Below the pieces are notes generated by a model that was given only the letters and a program-made list of their open reading frames with translations, made no database searches and was not told the DNA's origin. Made by a program: the position numbers and the translations under genes. From Sphingopyxis microcysteis (GTDB taxonomy: Bacteria; Pseudomonadota; Alphaproteobacteria; Sphingomonadales; Sphingomonadaceae), in the NCBI RefSeq assembly GCF_012274265.1, contig NZ_JAANYY010000003.1:186001-250000 (forward strand): DNA of 64,000 nucleotides, read 5' to 3'. Shown one piece after another: positions 7,826 to 17,101 of the stretch (positions are counted from its first letter, which is position 1; each line of letters starts with the position of its first letter).

Positions 7826-8899
7826 TTAGCGTTGTGCCACTTTCGTCGCCGCCACCGCCTCGCGCACATTGTCGCTGAACAGGCCGTCGATCCCGGTCGC
7901 CAGATAGGCGGCGATCTCGGCCCCCAGGTCGCCGTGCGCCGACGGGTTCAGCCCGCCCTTGTCGCCCAGCGGCAGGAAATAATTCTCGCGCCGGAACGTC
8001 CACGGGTGGACTTTCAACCCTGCGGCATGCGCATCGCGCACTAGGCTGGTCGGTTCGCCAAGCGAGCCGAGCGTCGCGCGCGGGATCACCATCGCCTTGT
8101 TCGGGCCGATCCCGTCGGCATAGCTGGCGATCCGCGTCAGCCCCGCAGGCGTCGCCATCACGGCATAGCTGGTTTCGGGCATGTCGGGCGGCCCCCCTTC
8201 GCTATCTATCAGCTGGATCAGCGGCAGGTCGCTTTTGGCGCGCAGGTCCATCAGGTTCCGCACTTCGAAACTCTGGATGAAAACCGGCGCCTTGCGCCCG
8301 CGATAGCCGAAGCGATCGAGCAGCGCGAGCAGCGGCGCTTCGTGCGGAAGGCCGATCGCGATGAAATGGCTGGGATGCTTGGTTTCGGGATAGACGCCGA
8401 CCGGCTTGTCGCGGCCGCGGTTAACCTCGGCCAGCAAAGCCAGAATTTCCTCGAACGTCGGAATATCGAACTGGCCATCATAGTCGGTCGAGCGCAGTTT
8501 CGGCAGCCGTTCGCGCGCGCGCAGCGTCTTGAGTTCGGCGAGCGTGAAGTCCTCGGTAAACCAGCCGCTGACCTCGCGCCCGTCGATCGTCTTGGTCGCC
8601 TTGCGATCCGCAAATTCGGGGCGGTCGGCGACGTCGGTGGTCTCCGAAATTTCATTCTCGTGCCGCGCGACCAATATGCCGTCTTTGGTCAGCACCAGGT
8701 CGGGCTCGATAAAATCGGCGCCCTGCGCGATCGCCAGCCGATACGCCGCGATCGTATGTTCGGGCCGCTCGCCCGACGCGCCGCGATGCGCGATGACGAT
8801 CGGCGGCTGGCCGTCGAGGGTCGGCTGCATCGTCACCGGATCAGCCGCGCAGCCGGCGAGCAGCGGCAGGGCGAGCGACGCCAGCAGCCAGCGGATCAT
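7826..8899 (-). CDS. secreted glycerophosphodiester phosphodiesterase (GlpQ-like lipoprotein)
   Basis: A 357-residue protein with a lipoprotein signal (LLAGC near residues 13-17) and a GDPD TIM-barrel. The catalytic HRGA is in VIAHRGASGERPEHT, and the metal-binding acidic pair is in FIEPDLVLTKDG. It would cleave glycerophosphodiesters to glycerol-3-phosphate and an alcohol in the periplasm. The ATG overlaps the upstream ArsC-like stop by four bases. Length and an insert between the two motifs fit the periplasmic GlpQ branch rather than the shorter cytoplasmic UgpQ. Confidence 0.9.
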   Translation of the reverse strand: MIRWLLASLALPLLAGCAADPVTMQPTLDGQPPIVIAHRGASGERPEHTIAAYRLAIAQGADFIEPDLVLTKDGILVARHENEISETTDVADRPEFADRKATKTIDGREVSGWFTEDFTLAELKTLRARERLPKLRSTDYDGQFDIPTFEEILALLAEVNRGRDKPVGVYPETKHPSHFIAIGLPHEAPLLALLDRFGYRGRKAPVFIQSFEVRNLMDLRAKSDLPLIQLIDSEGGPPDMPETSYAVMATPAGLTRIASYADGIGPNKAMVIPRATLGSLGEPTSLVRDAHAAGLKVHPWTFRRENYFLPLGDKGGLNPSAHGDLGAEIAAYLATGIDGLFSDNVREAVAATKVAQR

Positions 8900-9246
8900 G
8901 CCGCAAAACGGGCCTGCCAGTCGGCGGGCGAAAAACCGACGCTGATCGCGCCCGCGGCATCGACGACCGGGCGGCGGATCATCGCCGGTTGATCGAGCAT
9001 CAGCGCCTTGGCCGAAGCCGCGTCGAGCCCGTCCTTTTGCGCGTCGGGCAGCTTGCGAAAGGTCGTGCCTGCCTTGTTGAGCAGCTTTTCCCAGCCCAGC
9101 GCATCGATCCAGCCTTGCAGCCGTTCAGCGTCCAGCCCGTCCTTGCGAACATCGTGAAAGCGGTACGCGACACCCTGTTCGTCGAGCCAGCGCCGCGCCT
9201 TTTTCACCGTGTCGCAATTCGAAATGCCATAGAGAATCATCGTCAT
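8896..9246 (-). CDS. ArsC/Spx/YffB family thioredoxin-fold protein
   Basis: A 116-residue ArsC-family protein. It has one N-terminal Cys in YGISNCDTVKKARRWL (Cys11) and the family helix LNKAGTTFRKLPDAQKDGL, followed by MIRRPVVD. This pattern matches YffB-like proteins rather than proven arsenate reductases; arsenate reduction is not implied. ATG 9246 was chosen (MTMILYG); ATG 9240 would drop two residues. It lies between a cyclic-nucleotide-domain gene and the phosphodiesterase gene. Confidence 0.88.
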   Translation of the reverse strand: MTMILYGISNCDTVKKARRWLDEQGVAYRFHDVRKDGLDAERLQGWIDALGWEKLLNKAGTTFRKLPDAQKDGLDAASAKALMLDQPAMIRRPVVDAAGAISVGFSPADWQARFAA

Positions 9247-9304
9247 GGCGGCGGGATTAGCAGGCCGCGATGACAAGTTCGAGGCGTCGCAGCGGTTATC
9301 ACGC

Positions 9305-9982
9305 TCACACGATCGGCGCCCGGTCGGCGATCCGGGTATTCGCGCTGGCCAATTTGCCGCGCAGCGCGCGCGCAAAACCCTCGTGCAGCGTGCTCGCGAT
9401 GGCGGGATTGGCCGCCAGATAGGCGCGCAGCGCCGCTGCGGGGACAAACCACAACCGTGCATTGCTGCCCAGCAGCACGGTGCCGGTCGCGTGGGTGCCG
9501 TCGAGCACCGTCGCTTCACCGATCAGCGCGCCGTCGGTCAATTTGCCGACCTCGGTGCCATCGCGGAGAATCGCTGCCTGTCCTTCGGCCAGATAGAAGA
9601 GGCTGGGCGCCGCCTGATTTTCGCGGATCAGAATTTCGCCGCGCTTTGCTGAAATCCAATGCCCCTGATCGATCAGCCCGCGCGCCGCCACGGGATTGAG
9701 GCCGTTGAAATGCTCGCGCCGCAGCGCCTCTTCCTCGGCCGAAAAGCTCACCTGGCGCTGGCGCAGCCACAACCGCGCCAAAATGCCCAGGTTGACGACG
9801 AGGATCGCCAGCACCAGCATGCCATAGCCGACGTCGGGTTCGCGGAACAAAACCAATGGCACCGCGACCAGCGCTGCCGCGGCCAACCCGATCCGGACAT
9901 AATCGATGCGCACGACAAAGCTGGTCGCGAGCAGCAACAGCAATGCCCCATATACAAACCATGCGGACTCGAAATTCGCCAT
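9305..9982 (-). CDS. membrane protein with C-terminal cyclic-nucleotide-binding-like domain
   Basis: A 225-residue protein with three closely spaced transmembrane helices in the first about 75 residues and a Crp/CAP-like beta-roll from about residue 100 on. The roll shows RGEILIRENQAAPSLFYLAEG and GALIGEATVLDGTHATGTV. The phosphate-binding cassette keeps Gly-Glu but has HAT where the nucleotide-contacting Arg is expected, so cyclic-nucleotide binding is doubtful. There is no DNA-binding domain. It starts the minus-strand set with the ArsC-like and GlpQ-like genes, with 58 bases to the next gene. Confidence 0.8.
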   Translation of the reverse strand: MANFESAWFVYGALLLLLATSFVVRIDYVRIGLAAAALVAVPLVLFREPDVGYGMLVLAILVVNLGILARLWLRQRQVSFSAEEEALRREHFNGLNPVAARGLIDQGHWISAKRGEILIRENQAAPSLFYLAEGQAAILRDGTEVGKLTDGALIGEATVLDGTHATGTVLLGSNARLWFVPAAALRAYLAANPAIASTLHEGFARALRGKLASANTRIADRAPIV

Positions 9983-10235
9983 AGCCAGTCGCTTTGCGTG
10001 GAGACCCGGTATCGGGTCGTTGCATCCATAACGTCGCCGATAGCCAGATGCCTTGGATGCGCCGGTTGCATTCCAAAACCATGAAACAAACTATCAGTTT
10101 TTGGTCCCCAAGAAAAGCATAGGTGCGCAAATGTCACGATAATGCTAATTTTATCGTTCGCGAATTGGCATAGATTGCATCGACGCGACATTCGCGCCAT
10201 GGCGGCGCCCGGTTTGAAGACAAGAAGACAGGCAG

Positions 10236-11609
10236 ATGACGAAGAATTGGCAACCGCATAGCTGGCGCTCGCACGACGCCCGCCAGCTGCCCACCTATCG
10301 CGACGCCGAAGCGCTCGCGGCGGCCGAGCATGAGCTCAGCAATTACCCGCCGCTGGTCTTTGCCGGCGAAGCGCGCGACCTGACCGCCGACCTTGGCCGC
10401 GTCGCCGAAGGCAAGGCGTTCCTGCTCCAGGGCGGCGACTGCGCCGAAAGCTTTGCCGAATTCCATCCGAACAACATCCGCGACACCTTCCGCGTGCTGC
10501 TCCAGATGGCGGTCGTGCTGACCTTTGCCTCGAAAATGCCGGTGGTGAAGCTCGGCCGCATGGCGGGCCAGTTCGCCAAGCCGCGCTCGGCCGACATGGA
10601 AGAGGTCGATGGCGTGTCGCTGCCGAGCTATCGCGGCGACATCATCAATGACATCGCGTTCGAGGAAGCGGGCCGCGAACCCGACCCCACGCGCATGGTG
10701 AAGGCGTATAACCAGTCGGCGGCGACGCTGAACCTGCTGCGTGCTTTCGCGAACGGCGGCTATGCCAATCTGCACCAGGTCAACGCCTGGACCCACGACT
10801 TCATGGACCGCAGCCCGTGGGCGAAGAAATATCAGGAAACCGCCGCGCGCATCTCCGAAGCGCTCGCCTTCATGGAAGCTTGCGGCGTGACGCCGGAGAC
10901 GGTGCCGCAGATCAAGGGCACCAGCTTCTACACCAGCCACGAAGCGCTGCTGCTCCCCTATGAACAGGCGCTCACCCGGCAGGACAGCCTGACCGGCGGC
11001 TGGTACGACACGTCGGGCCATTTCCTGTGGGTCGGCGACCGCACCCGCTTCGAGGGATCGGCGCATATCGAGTTTCTGCGCGGCATCGGCAATCCGGTCG
11101 GCATGAAATGCGGGCCGAGCCTCGAGGCCGACGTGCTGCTGCGCCTGCTCGACACGCTCAACCCCAATCATGTCGCGGGGCGCATGACGCTTATCACGCG
11201 CTACGGCCATGACAAGATCGAGGCGCATCTGCCCAAGCTGGTGCGCGCGGTGAAGGAATCGGGGCATCCCGTCGTCTGGTCGTGCGATCCGATGCACGGC
11301 AATGTCATCAAGACCTCGACCGGCTACAAGACGCGCCCGTTCGAACGCATCCTGGCCGAAGTGCGCGGCTTCTTTGCCGTCCACCGCGCCGAGGGCACGC
11401 ATGGCGGCGGCATCCATATCGAGATGACCGGCCAGAATGTCACCGAATGCACCGGCGGCGCGATGGACGTGACGCAAATGGACCTCGCCGATCGCTATCA
11501 CACGCATTGCGACCCGCGGCTCAACGCGGGGCAATCGCTGGAGCTGGCGTTCCTGCTGGCTGAGATGCTCAATCAGGAAATGAGCGAGCGGGCGAAGCAG
11601 GCGGCTTAG
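10236..11609 (+). CDS. class II 3-deoxy-7-phosphoheptulonate synthase (DAHP synthase)
   Basis: A 457-residue type II (plant/mycobacterial-like) DAHP synthase, which condenses phosphoenolpyruvate and erythrose-4-phosphate at the entry to the shikimate pathway. Diagnostic blocks: W-x-P-x-SWR near the N-terminus, [11 protein letters not shown] with the metal-binding Cys, [44 protein letters not shown] and [15 protein letters not shown]. It stands alone; a REP-type palindrome follows the stop. The 253-base gap upstream is AT-richer than its surroundings and should hold its promoter, but no convincing box pair was picked out. Confidence 0.96.
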   Translation: MTKNWQPHSWRSHDARQLPTYRDAEALAAAEHELSNYPPLVFAGEARDLTADLGRVAEGKAFLLQGGDCAESFAEFHPNNIRDTFRVLLQMAVVLTFASKMPVVKLGRMAGQFAKPRSADMEEVDGVSLPSYRGDIINDIAFEEAGREPDPTRMVKAYNQSAATLNLLRAFANGGYANLHQVNAWTHDFMDRSPWAKKYQETAARISEALAFMEACGVTPETVPQIKGTSFYTSHEALLLPYEQALTRQDSLTGGWYDTSGHFLWVGDRTRFEGSAHIEFLRGIGNPVGMKCGPSLEADVLLRLLDTLNPNHVAGRMTLITRYGHDKIEAHLPKLVRAVKESGHPVVWSCDPMHGNVIKTSTGYKTRPFERILAEVRGFFAVHRAEGTHGGGIHIEMTGQNVTECTGGAMDVTQMDLADRYHTHCDPRLNAGQSLELAFLLAEMLNQEMSERAKQAA

Positions 11610-11616
11610 TTTTTAC

Positions 11617-11694
11617 CGTCGCCCCCGCGAAGGCGGGGGCCGCTATCGGCCTTGCGTAAGGTTGCCAGCGGCCCCCGCCTTCGCGGGGGCGACG
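11617..11694. repeat. palindromic intergenic repeat, family E copy 1
   Basis: GTCGCCCCCGCGAAGGCGGG and its inverted copy flank about 30 bases between two convergent genes, the DAHP synthase and the M28 peptidase. Each arm is itself a near-palindrome (CCCCCGCGAAGGCGGGGG), so nested hairpins are possible. Likely a REP-like element that may also terminate transcription from both sides. Related copies: 20795-20880 and 25389-25478. Confidence 0.85.
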
Positions 11695-11722
11695 TTATCA
11701 TTCTGCCATTATTCGGCGAAGC

Positions 11723-13228
11723 TCACTTCCCCGGCCACGCCTTCACATCGGCGAACGCCCGCCCAAGCCCGACGTGCAGGTCGGCATCTTCCGCCGCGCC
11801 GCCGAGCGGGATCTTGTCGCTGAAATTGTCGTTGGGCCCATGATAGTCGCTGCTCAGAAACGCTTCGAGCAGCGGCATGTCCGAAAAGCTGCCGCCGACC
11901 ATCAGCGACGTCACGCCCTTCGCGCCGAGTGCCCAGCCGTCCTGACGCTGGATAAAGGCGTCGGCCTCGCCATCCTCGTCGAGCTTGCGGCCAAGCTTCG
12001 TCGCCACCTGGCGCACCACCGCGTCATAGGCGGGCTGGCCGCGGCCGATCGTCGCAACCGGGGTGCCGCGCGGCGAAATCGCGATCGTGTCGACGTTGAG
12101 CGCGACGGTAATGTTGGTCAGCGGCACGACGGGATGGTCGGCAAAATAGCGCGCACCCAGCAGGCCTTTTTCTTCGGCCGTCGTCGCCAGGAAATAAATG
12201 TCGCGGTCGGGACGCGCGCCGGACGCCAGTCGCTTGGCAACCTCGATCAGCACTGCGATGCCGCTGGCATTGTCGACCGCGCCGTTGCAGATCCGGTCGG
12301 CCTCGCCTTCGTCGCCGCAAATGCCGAGATGATCCCAATGGCCAAGGAACAGCACCGCCTTGCCGTCGGGCTTGGCGCCGGGCAGCTTTGCGATGACATT
12401 GTTGCTGATAAAGGGCCGGATCGCCGACTGTGTCGTCAGATCGGCGCTGACCGGCAGTACCGCGCCGCGATAGTCGGGCGACTTTGCCGCCTCCCGCAGC
12501 GTCCCGCCATCCTGACCCGCCTTGGCGAGCAGCGCGTCGGCGGCTTCGAGCGACAGGAAGCCGCTGACCGGCGCCGCAGGCTTGGCATCGGCGAGCCGCA
12601 TCGACGTAGCGCCCGCGCTGTCGTGCAGCTGCGCCCATGGCACTGCATCGGTCGCTATCACCAGCACCGCCGCAGCACCCGCGTCGGCAAGCAGTTGGCG
12701 CCGCTCGCGATACCGCGGCAGCTTGTCGCCGAACGGCGCATTGTCGAACAACATGATCGCCAGCTTGCCGGCGACGTCGGCATTGACCTTGCCCGTGCCA
12801 TCGACCCCGTAGCCGACAAACACCGCGGGGACATTGGTCAGCGCCGCCGACGCTTCGCGCCCGGTCAGGATGATGCCGTCATCCTCGATCGCGAAATCGC
12901 GGCCATGCACCTTGAACCTGGCGGTGCCGCTGACGGCGCGGCTCTCGACAAAGGGGATCGGCTGCAACCATGGCGTCGCGCTGCCCGGCACGGCTTGGAG
13001 GCCTGCCTTGGCCCATTCGCCGACGATATAGGCGATCGTGCGATCCTCGCCATCGGTTCCCGGCGCCCGCCCTTCGAACGCGTCGTCGGCGAGTATCTTG
13101 ATATGCGCGGCCAGCTGAGCCTCGGTGACCGGCGGGTCGGCCTTGGCGGGCGCGGCCGCGGCGGCGGCGGGGACACAGGTGACAAGGGCGACGGCCGCGA
13201 TTGCGGCGCGGAAATGAATGATCTTCAT
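11723..13228 (-). CDS. secreted M28 family zinc aminopeptidase
   Basis: A 501-residue exported peptidase with a Sec signal peptide ending in an Ala-rich stretch, then a PA-domain-like insertion (about 100-240) and the M28 catalytic domain. Zinc-ligand motifs are visible in order: GHWDHLG, GAVDNASG, TTAEEKGLLG (catalytic and bridging acids), NVDTI and DYHGPNDNF. M28 enzymes remove N-terminal residues from peptides; here in the periplasm or outside. The start at 13228 (MKIIHF) gives the signal peptide; an upstream in-frame ATG at 13246 adds six residues of poor signal character. Confidence 0.9.
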   Translation of the reverse strand: MKIIHFRAAIAAVALVTCVPAAAAAAPAKADPPVTEAQLAAHIKILADDAFEGRAPGTDGEDRTIAYIVGEWAKAGLQAVPGSATPWLQPIPFVESRAVSGTARFKVHGRDFAIEDDGIILTGREASAALTNVPAVFVGYGVDGTGKVNADVAGKLAIMLFDNAPFGDKLPRYRERRQLLADAGAAAVLVIATDAVPWAQLHDSAGATSMRLADAKPAAPVSGFLSLEAADALLAKAGQDGGTLREAAKSPDYRGAVLPVSADLTTQSAIRPFISNNVIAKLPGAKPDGKAVLFLGHWDHLGICGDEGEADRICNGAVDNASGIAVLIEVAKRLASGARPDRDIYFLATTAEEKGLLGARYFADHPVVPLTNITVALNVDTIAISPRGTPVATIGRGQPAYDAVVRQVATKLGRKLDEDGEADAFIQRQDGWALGAKGVTSLMVGGSFSDMPLLEAFLSSDYHGPNDNFSDKIPLGGAAEDADLHVGLGRAFADVKAWPGK

Positions 13229-13320
13229 GGCGCCGCCGCATGGCATTTCCGCCCCGGTCAGGCAAGGCGCGTTCGTCGAACGACAAATGCCGTTGGGCGT
13301 TGCGCTGCCATTCTGGCTTC

Positions 13321-13396
13321 GTCAACCCGGCGATGGCCGGGGTCTCACCGTCGCATCCTAACGTACCGCCGAGATCCCGGCCTTCGCCGGGATGAC
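13321..13396. repeat. palindromic intergenic repeat, family A copy 1
   Basis: The right arm is GAGATCCCGGCCTTCGCCGG followed by GATGAC. The left arm, GTCAACCCGGCGATGGCCGG, is a diverged inverted copy. It lies in the 176-base gap between the CitE-like stop and the M28 start. Better-matched copies are at 29950-30025 and 61999-62074. Confidence 0.8.
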
Positions 13397-13404
13397 GGAC
13401 ATAT

Positions 13405-14208
13405 TCAGCGCCGCGCCAGCAGCGCCCGTGCCGCCGCGACGTGCATATCCTCGATCATCCGCCCCTCATGCCGCTGCGCGCCCCCGGTGGCCGCGGCGAC
13501 CAGCGCCTCGGCGGCGGCGATCTCGCGCGCCGATGGGGCAAAGGCGGCGTTGCACGGATCGACCTGCGACGGGTGGATCAGCGACTTGCCGTCGAAGCCC
13601 AGCCGCCGCCCCTCGTCCGCTTCGGCGGCAAAGCCCGCCGCATCGTCGATCGCATTATAGACGCCATCGAACGCCCACACCCCGGCGGCGCGCGCCGCCA
13701 GCACGATTGCCTGGATCGCGTGGCTCATCGCCCCGCGGTCCATTCCGGCGGGCAGTTTCAATTCGTGCGCAAGGTCGTTCAGGCCCGCGATCAGCCCCGC
13801 GACCGCCGGATCGGCGGCGATGTCGCGCGCCGCGTAGATGGCCGTCGGCGTCTCGATCATCGCCAGCAGCGGCAGTCCCAATCCGCGCGCGGGATCAAGA
13901 TCGGCGGGGGCATCGACCTTGGGCAGCACCAGCGCATCGAGCGTCAGGTCCGCGATCGCATCGATGTCGGCGGCCTGCTCCGCCGTCCCGGTCGCGTTGA
14001 TCCGTACCGCGACGCGCTTGCCGGCAAAGCCCGCGATCACCGCGGCGCGCATCGCGGCGCGCGCTTCGTCCTTGCGATCCGCGGGAACCGCGTCCTCCAG
14101 ATCGATGATCAGCATCTCGGCGGCCAGCCCGCCTGCCTTTTCCAGCGCACGCGCGTTGGAGCCGGGAACATAGAGCAGCGAGCGGGGCGCGAACATGTGT
14201 TGGGTCAT
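13405..14208 (-). CDS. HpcH/HpaI aldolase / citrate lyase beta-like (CitE family) protein
   Basis: A 267-residue CitE-like TIM-barrel lyase. Motifs: [17 protein letters not shown] at the start, [17 protein letters not shown] (metal-binding acids), [33 protein letters not shown] and the late [13 protein letters not shown]. Members cleave or form acyl-CoA thioesters such as malyl-CoA, citramalyl-CoA or beta-methylmalyl-CoA; the substrate here is not determined by context. No citDEF-type partners are nearby, so a stand-alone CoA lyase is more likely than citrate lyase. Start 14208; an ATG at 14196 is the alternative. Confidence 0.88.
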   Translation of the reverse strand: MTQHMFAPRSLLYVPGSNARALEKAGGLAAEMLIIDLEDAVPADRKDEARAAMRAAVIAGFAGKRVAVRINATGTAEQAADIDAIADLTLDALVLPKVDAPADLDPARGLGLPLLAMIETPTAIYAARDIAADPAVAGLIAGLNDLAHELKLPAGMDRGAMSHAIQAIVLAARAAGVWAFDGVYNAIDDAAGFAAEADEGRRLGFDGKSLIHPSQVDPCNAAFAPSAREIAAAEALVAAATGGAQRHEGRMIEDMHVAAARALLARR

Positions 14209-14290
14209 GCGCTTTTGTCTGGCGCAAGGCAGCGGTTCCCGCAATAAAGGAGTGCGGCCCGGGCGGCCTGCATCGCGGAGGGGATTTTCG

Positions 14291-15211
14291 ATGGATTATT
14301 GGTTTCCGATCGCACTCGTCGTACTCGCGGCGGTGTTCCTGCTGTGGGCGCTGACCCCGGTTCGGCAGGGTTACAGCTATACGATCGAACGCTTCGGCCG
14401 CTACACCCACACTGCGCAGCCGGGCCTCAATTTCATCATGCCGATCTTCGACCGCGTCGGGCGCAAGGTGAACATGATGGAACAGGTGCTCGACATCCCG
14501 GGCCAGGAAATCATCACCAAGGACAATGCGATGGTCGCGGTCGACGGCGTCGTGTTCTTTCAGGTGCTCGACGCCGCCAAGGCGGCCTATGAGGTCAGCG
14601 ACCTTTACTTGGCGATCATGAACCTCACGACCACCAACCTGCGTACCGTGATGGGTTCGATGGACCTCGACGAAACGCTTTCGAAACGCGACGAGATCAA
14701 CGCCCGCCTGCTGCACGTCGTCGACGATGCGACAACGCCGTGGGGGGTCAAGATCACCCGCGTCGAAATCAAGGACATCCGCCCGCCCGCCGACATCTCG
14801 AACGCGATGGCGCGCCAGATGAAGGCCGAGCGCGAAAAGCGCGCCAACATCCTCGAAGCCGAAGGCATGCGGGCGTCGGAAATCCTGCGCGCCGAGGGCG
14901 AGAAGCAGGGCCAGATCCTGCAGGCCGAGGGCCGCCGCGAAGCCGCCTTCCGCGACGCCGAAGCGCGCGAACGCGAAGCCGAGGCCGAGGCCAAGGCGAC
15001 GATGATGGTCAGCGACGCGATCGCCGGCGGCAACGCGCAGGCGATCAATTATTTCATCGCGCAAAAATATGTCGAGGCGGTCAGCCAGTTCGCGACCAGC
15101 CCGAACAGCAAGACGATCCTGTTCCCGGTCGAGGCGACACAGCTGATCGGCACGCTGGGCGGCATCGGCGAGCTGGCGCGCGACGCGATCGAACGCAAGA
15201 CGGGAGCCTGA
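14291..15211 (+). CDS. qmcA: SPFH/band-7 membrane protease-associated protein, QmcA-like
   Basis: A 306-residue stomatin/paraslipin-type protein. It has one N-terminal membrane anchor (about residues 5-22), an SPFH domain ([20 protein letters not shown] to about residue 190), and a long charged helical region rich in [20 protein letters not shown] repeats. QmcA-like proteins form inner-membrane scaffolds linked to FtsH-type quality control. GGAGGGG seven bases upstream supports ATG 14291. One base separates its stop from the NfeD gene, the conserved partner. Confidence 0.93.
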   Translation: MDYWFPIALVVLAAVFLLWALTPVRQGYSYTIERFGRYTHTAQPGLNFIMPIFDRVGRKVNMMEQVLDIPGQEIITKDNAMVAVDGVVFFQVLDAAKAAYEVSDLYLAIMNLTTTNLRTVMGSMDLDETLSKRDEINARLLHVVDDATTPWGVKITRVEIKDIRPPADISNAMARQMKAEREKRANILEAEGMRASEILRAEGEKQGQILQAEGRREAAFRDAEAREREAEAEAKATMMVSDAIAGGNAQAINYFIAQKYVEAVSQFATSPNSKTILFPVEATQLIGTLGGIGELARDAIERKTGA

Positions 15212-15212
15212 C

Positions 15213-15659
15213 ATGCCCGATTGGCTGAGCAATATGTCACCGCATTGGGCCTGGCTGACCATCGGGGTGCTGCTGTGCGCCGCCGAAATCGTTGCGCCGG
15301 GATTCTTCCTCGTATGGCTGGGGGTCGCCGCGATCGCCACCGGCGTCCTCGCCTTTCTGCTGCCGGTCGGGGTGCCGATGCAGCTCGGTATCTTTGCCGT
15401 GCTGGCGTTCATCGCGCTCTACGGCGCGCGCCGCTGGCTCAAGGCCAATCCGATCGAGTCGACCGACCCGCTGCTCAACCAGCGCGGCGGGCGGCTGGTC
15501 GGCGAAGTGCTGACGCTGGTGACCGCGATCGAAAACGGCCGCGGGCGCGCCAAGGTCGGCGACGGCGAGTGGCCGGTGCGCGGGCCGGATGCCGCCGAGG
15601 GGACAAGGGTTCGGGTGATCAGCGCCGACGGCGGGGTGTTGGTGGTCGAGGCGGCGTAA
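15213..15659 (+). CDS. NfeD family membrane protein
   Basis: A 148-residue protein with two or three N-terminal transmembrane helices (about residues 14-33, 35-52, 55-70) and a C-terminal OB-fold domain (about 85-148, with GRGRAKVGDGEWPVRGPDA). NfeD proteins act together with SPFH/stomatin partners in membrane organisation. The gene directly follows qmcA, with one base between stop and start. A large palindromic repeat follows. Confidence 0.9.
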   Translation: MPDWLSNMSPHWAWLTIGVLLCAAEIVAPGFFLVWLGVAAIATGVLAFLLPVGVPMQLGIFAVLAFIALYGARRWLKANPIESTDPLLNQRGGRLVGEVLTLVTAIENGRGRAKVGDGEWPVRGPDAAEGTRVRVISADGGVLVVEAA

Positions 15660-15660
15660 A

Positions 15661-15793
15661 AATCCTCCCCGCTCGCGGGGAGGTGGCAGCGGCGTAGCCG
15701 CTGACGGAGGGGGGTCGCGTCCTGCAACCGCCGCTCAATGCCGATAGCCCCCTCCACCGCTTCGCGGTCCCCCTCCCCGTTCCGGGGAGGATC
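15661..15793. repeat. long palindromic intergenic repeat, family D copy 1
   Basis: Left part: AATCCTCCCCGCTCGCGGGG then AGGTGGCAGCGGCGTAGCCG and CTGACGGAGGGG. Right part: CCCCCTCCACCGCTTCGCGG, then CCCCTCCCCG...GGGGAGGAT. The whole 133-base stretch between the convergent NfeD and acetyltransferase genes is this element. The second copy is at 22151-22290. Confidence 0.85.
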
Positions 15794-16324
15794 TTATCCC
15801 CCGCGCGGCCGTCCATAAATCGCCACCACATGCCCCAGCGCGTCGCTGTCGCCGATCCGCCGGAACCCCAGCTTCGCCGCCACCCGCTCCGACGCGTCAT
15901 GCCCCGGATCGATGATGCAGCGCACCTCGCCGGCATCGAGATTGGCGTCGGCCCAGCCGAGTATCGCGCGCATCGCCTCGGTCGCATATCCAGCGCCCCA
16001 ATGGTCGGCGTCGAACGCCCAGCCCGCCTCGGGCAACCCTTCCAGCTCGGGAATCCCGCGGCCGAAATAGGACAGCCCCCCCATGCCGACGAGCGCGTCG
16101 CTCGCCTTGTCGGCGAACACCCAGTAACCGAACCCCATCACCGGCCACAGCCCCGCCGAGCTCAAAAACTTGCCCCAGCTGACATCGGGCGCGCGCGGTT
16201 CGCCGCCGATGAAGCGGGTGACGCGCGCGTCAGCCCACATGGCGATATGGACGTCCTTGTCGGACAGACGGCCGGGGCGCAGGCGCAGGCGCTCAGTTTC
16301 GATGACGGGGGCGATATGGAACAT
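15794..16324 (-). CDS. GNAT family N-acetyltransferase (RimJ/RimL-like)
   Basis: A 176-residue acetyltransferase of the Acetyltransf_3 type, opening with VIETERLRLRPGRLSDKD. The acetyl-CoA region is around WGAGYATEAMRAILGWA, and the end has HDASERVAAKLGFRRIGD. This class transfers acetyl from acetyl-CoA to small molecules or protein N-termini; the substrate is unknown. It lies 31 bases downstream of the methyltransferase-like gene on the same strand and may be co-transcribed with it. Confidence 0.9.
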   Translation of the reverse strand: MFHIAPVIETERLRLRPGRLSDKDVHIAMWADARVTRFIGGEPRAPDVSWGKFLSSAGLWPVMGFGYWVFADKASDALVGMGGLSYFGRGIPELEGLPEAGWAFDADHWGAGYATEAMRAILGWADANLDAGEVRCIIDPGHDASERVAAKLGFRRIGDSDALGHVVAIYGRPRGG

Positions 16325-16355
16325 GCGCGGGGTGTGCCGAAGCCCGCGCAGCGGG

Positions 16356-16916
16356 TCAATCGGGGATCAAATAATGATCGAACAGGTCGTGCAGCACCGC
16401 CTTGCCATCGACCTGCTGCTTGGCCCGCATCACCGCGAGCGTGTCGACGCGGGTCAGCACATCGACATGTTTTTGCACCACATGATAATGCGGCCGGTCG
16501 GTGAAATCGTGGAACAGAAAGACGCATTCGGGCTTGCAGTGGATGATCGCCTGCAACAGGCACGCGACGCGAAAACGCCCGTCGATCAGAACCGCATCCG
16601 GGCTGCCCCCCATCCCGCGCCAGATCTGGCTGTGATAGCGCGGCCAGTCGCGGAGGCGGCCTTCATCGGTCGGATAACCCCATTCGCCGACCGGGCCGAT
16701 GTCGATATGCACGGGCGTGAATTCGACCGCCGCGCCCGCAAGATCGGCCTGCACCTTCGCCAGCCAGGCCGCATCGCTGTCGACGCTGACGATCCGCCGC
16801 ACCTGCCGCGCCGCGATCAATGTGCTGCCGCCGCAGCCGAACTCCAGAAGCGACGACAGCCCCGCCAGTTGCAGCTCGAACTGTATGACCTCGGCCGCCG
16901 TCATCTGTGGTTGCAT
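16356..16916 (-). CDS. class I SAM-dependent methyltransferase-like protein
   Basis: A 186-residue Rossmann-like protein with motif I LLEFGCGGSTLIAA and an acidic second strand (RIVSVDSDAAWLAKVQ), both typical of SAM binding. The later AVLIDGRFRVACLLQAI and VFLFHDF segments match a family of small putative methyltransferases often found near polysaccharide genes. Target unknown. GGAGGGG directly upstream supports ATG 16916. Confidence 0.8.
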   Translation of the reverse strand: MQPQMTAAEVIQFELQLAGLSSLLEFGCGGSTLIAARQVRRIVSVDSDAAWLAKVQADLAGAAVEFTPVHIDIGPVGEWGYPTDEGRLRDWPRYHSQIWRGMGGSPDAVLIDGRFRVACLLQAIIHCKPECVFLFHDFTDRPHYHVVQKHVDVLTRVDTLAVMRAKQQVDGKAVLHDLFDHYLIPD

Positions 16917-16994
16917 GGTCCCCTCCACTGGCAAGGGGATATGGGACGCGGGGCGCGGCGTCTAGGGCGGTCCTGTCATCCGGGTCGCCCGTCA

Positions 16995-17061
16995 CCGTAG
17001 CCCTGAGCTTGTCGAAGGGCGCCTCACCGAGAAGCGCCCTTCGACAAGCTCAGGGCTACGG
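16995..17061. repeat. palindromic intergenic repeat, family C copy 1
   Basis: CCGTAGCCCTGAGCTTGTCG with AAGGGCGC is repeated inverted (GCGCCCTTCGACAAGCTCAG, then GGCTACGG), with about 11 bases between. It sits in the gap between the PF10118 gene stop and the methyltransferase start. The second copy is at 37761-37827 and has CCTGTCG in place of CTTGTCG in the left arm, with a matching change in the right arm. Confidence 0.88.
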
Positions 17062-17101
17062 TAGAATATGATGTGAACGAAATGGCGGGTAGCAGTCCAA
17101 A

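Noticed and set aside
8896-9246. Arsenic resistance gene
   Set aside because: The protein is ArsC-fold but YffB-like, and no arsenic regulator, pump or other resistance gene is near.
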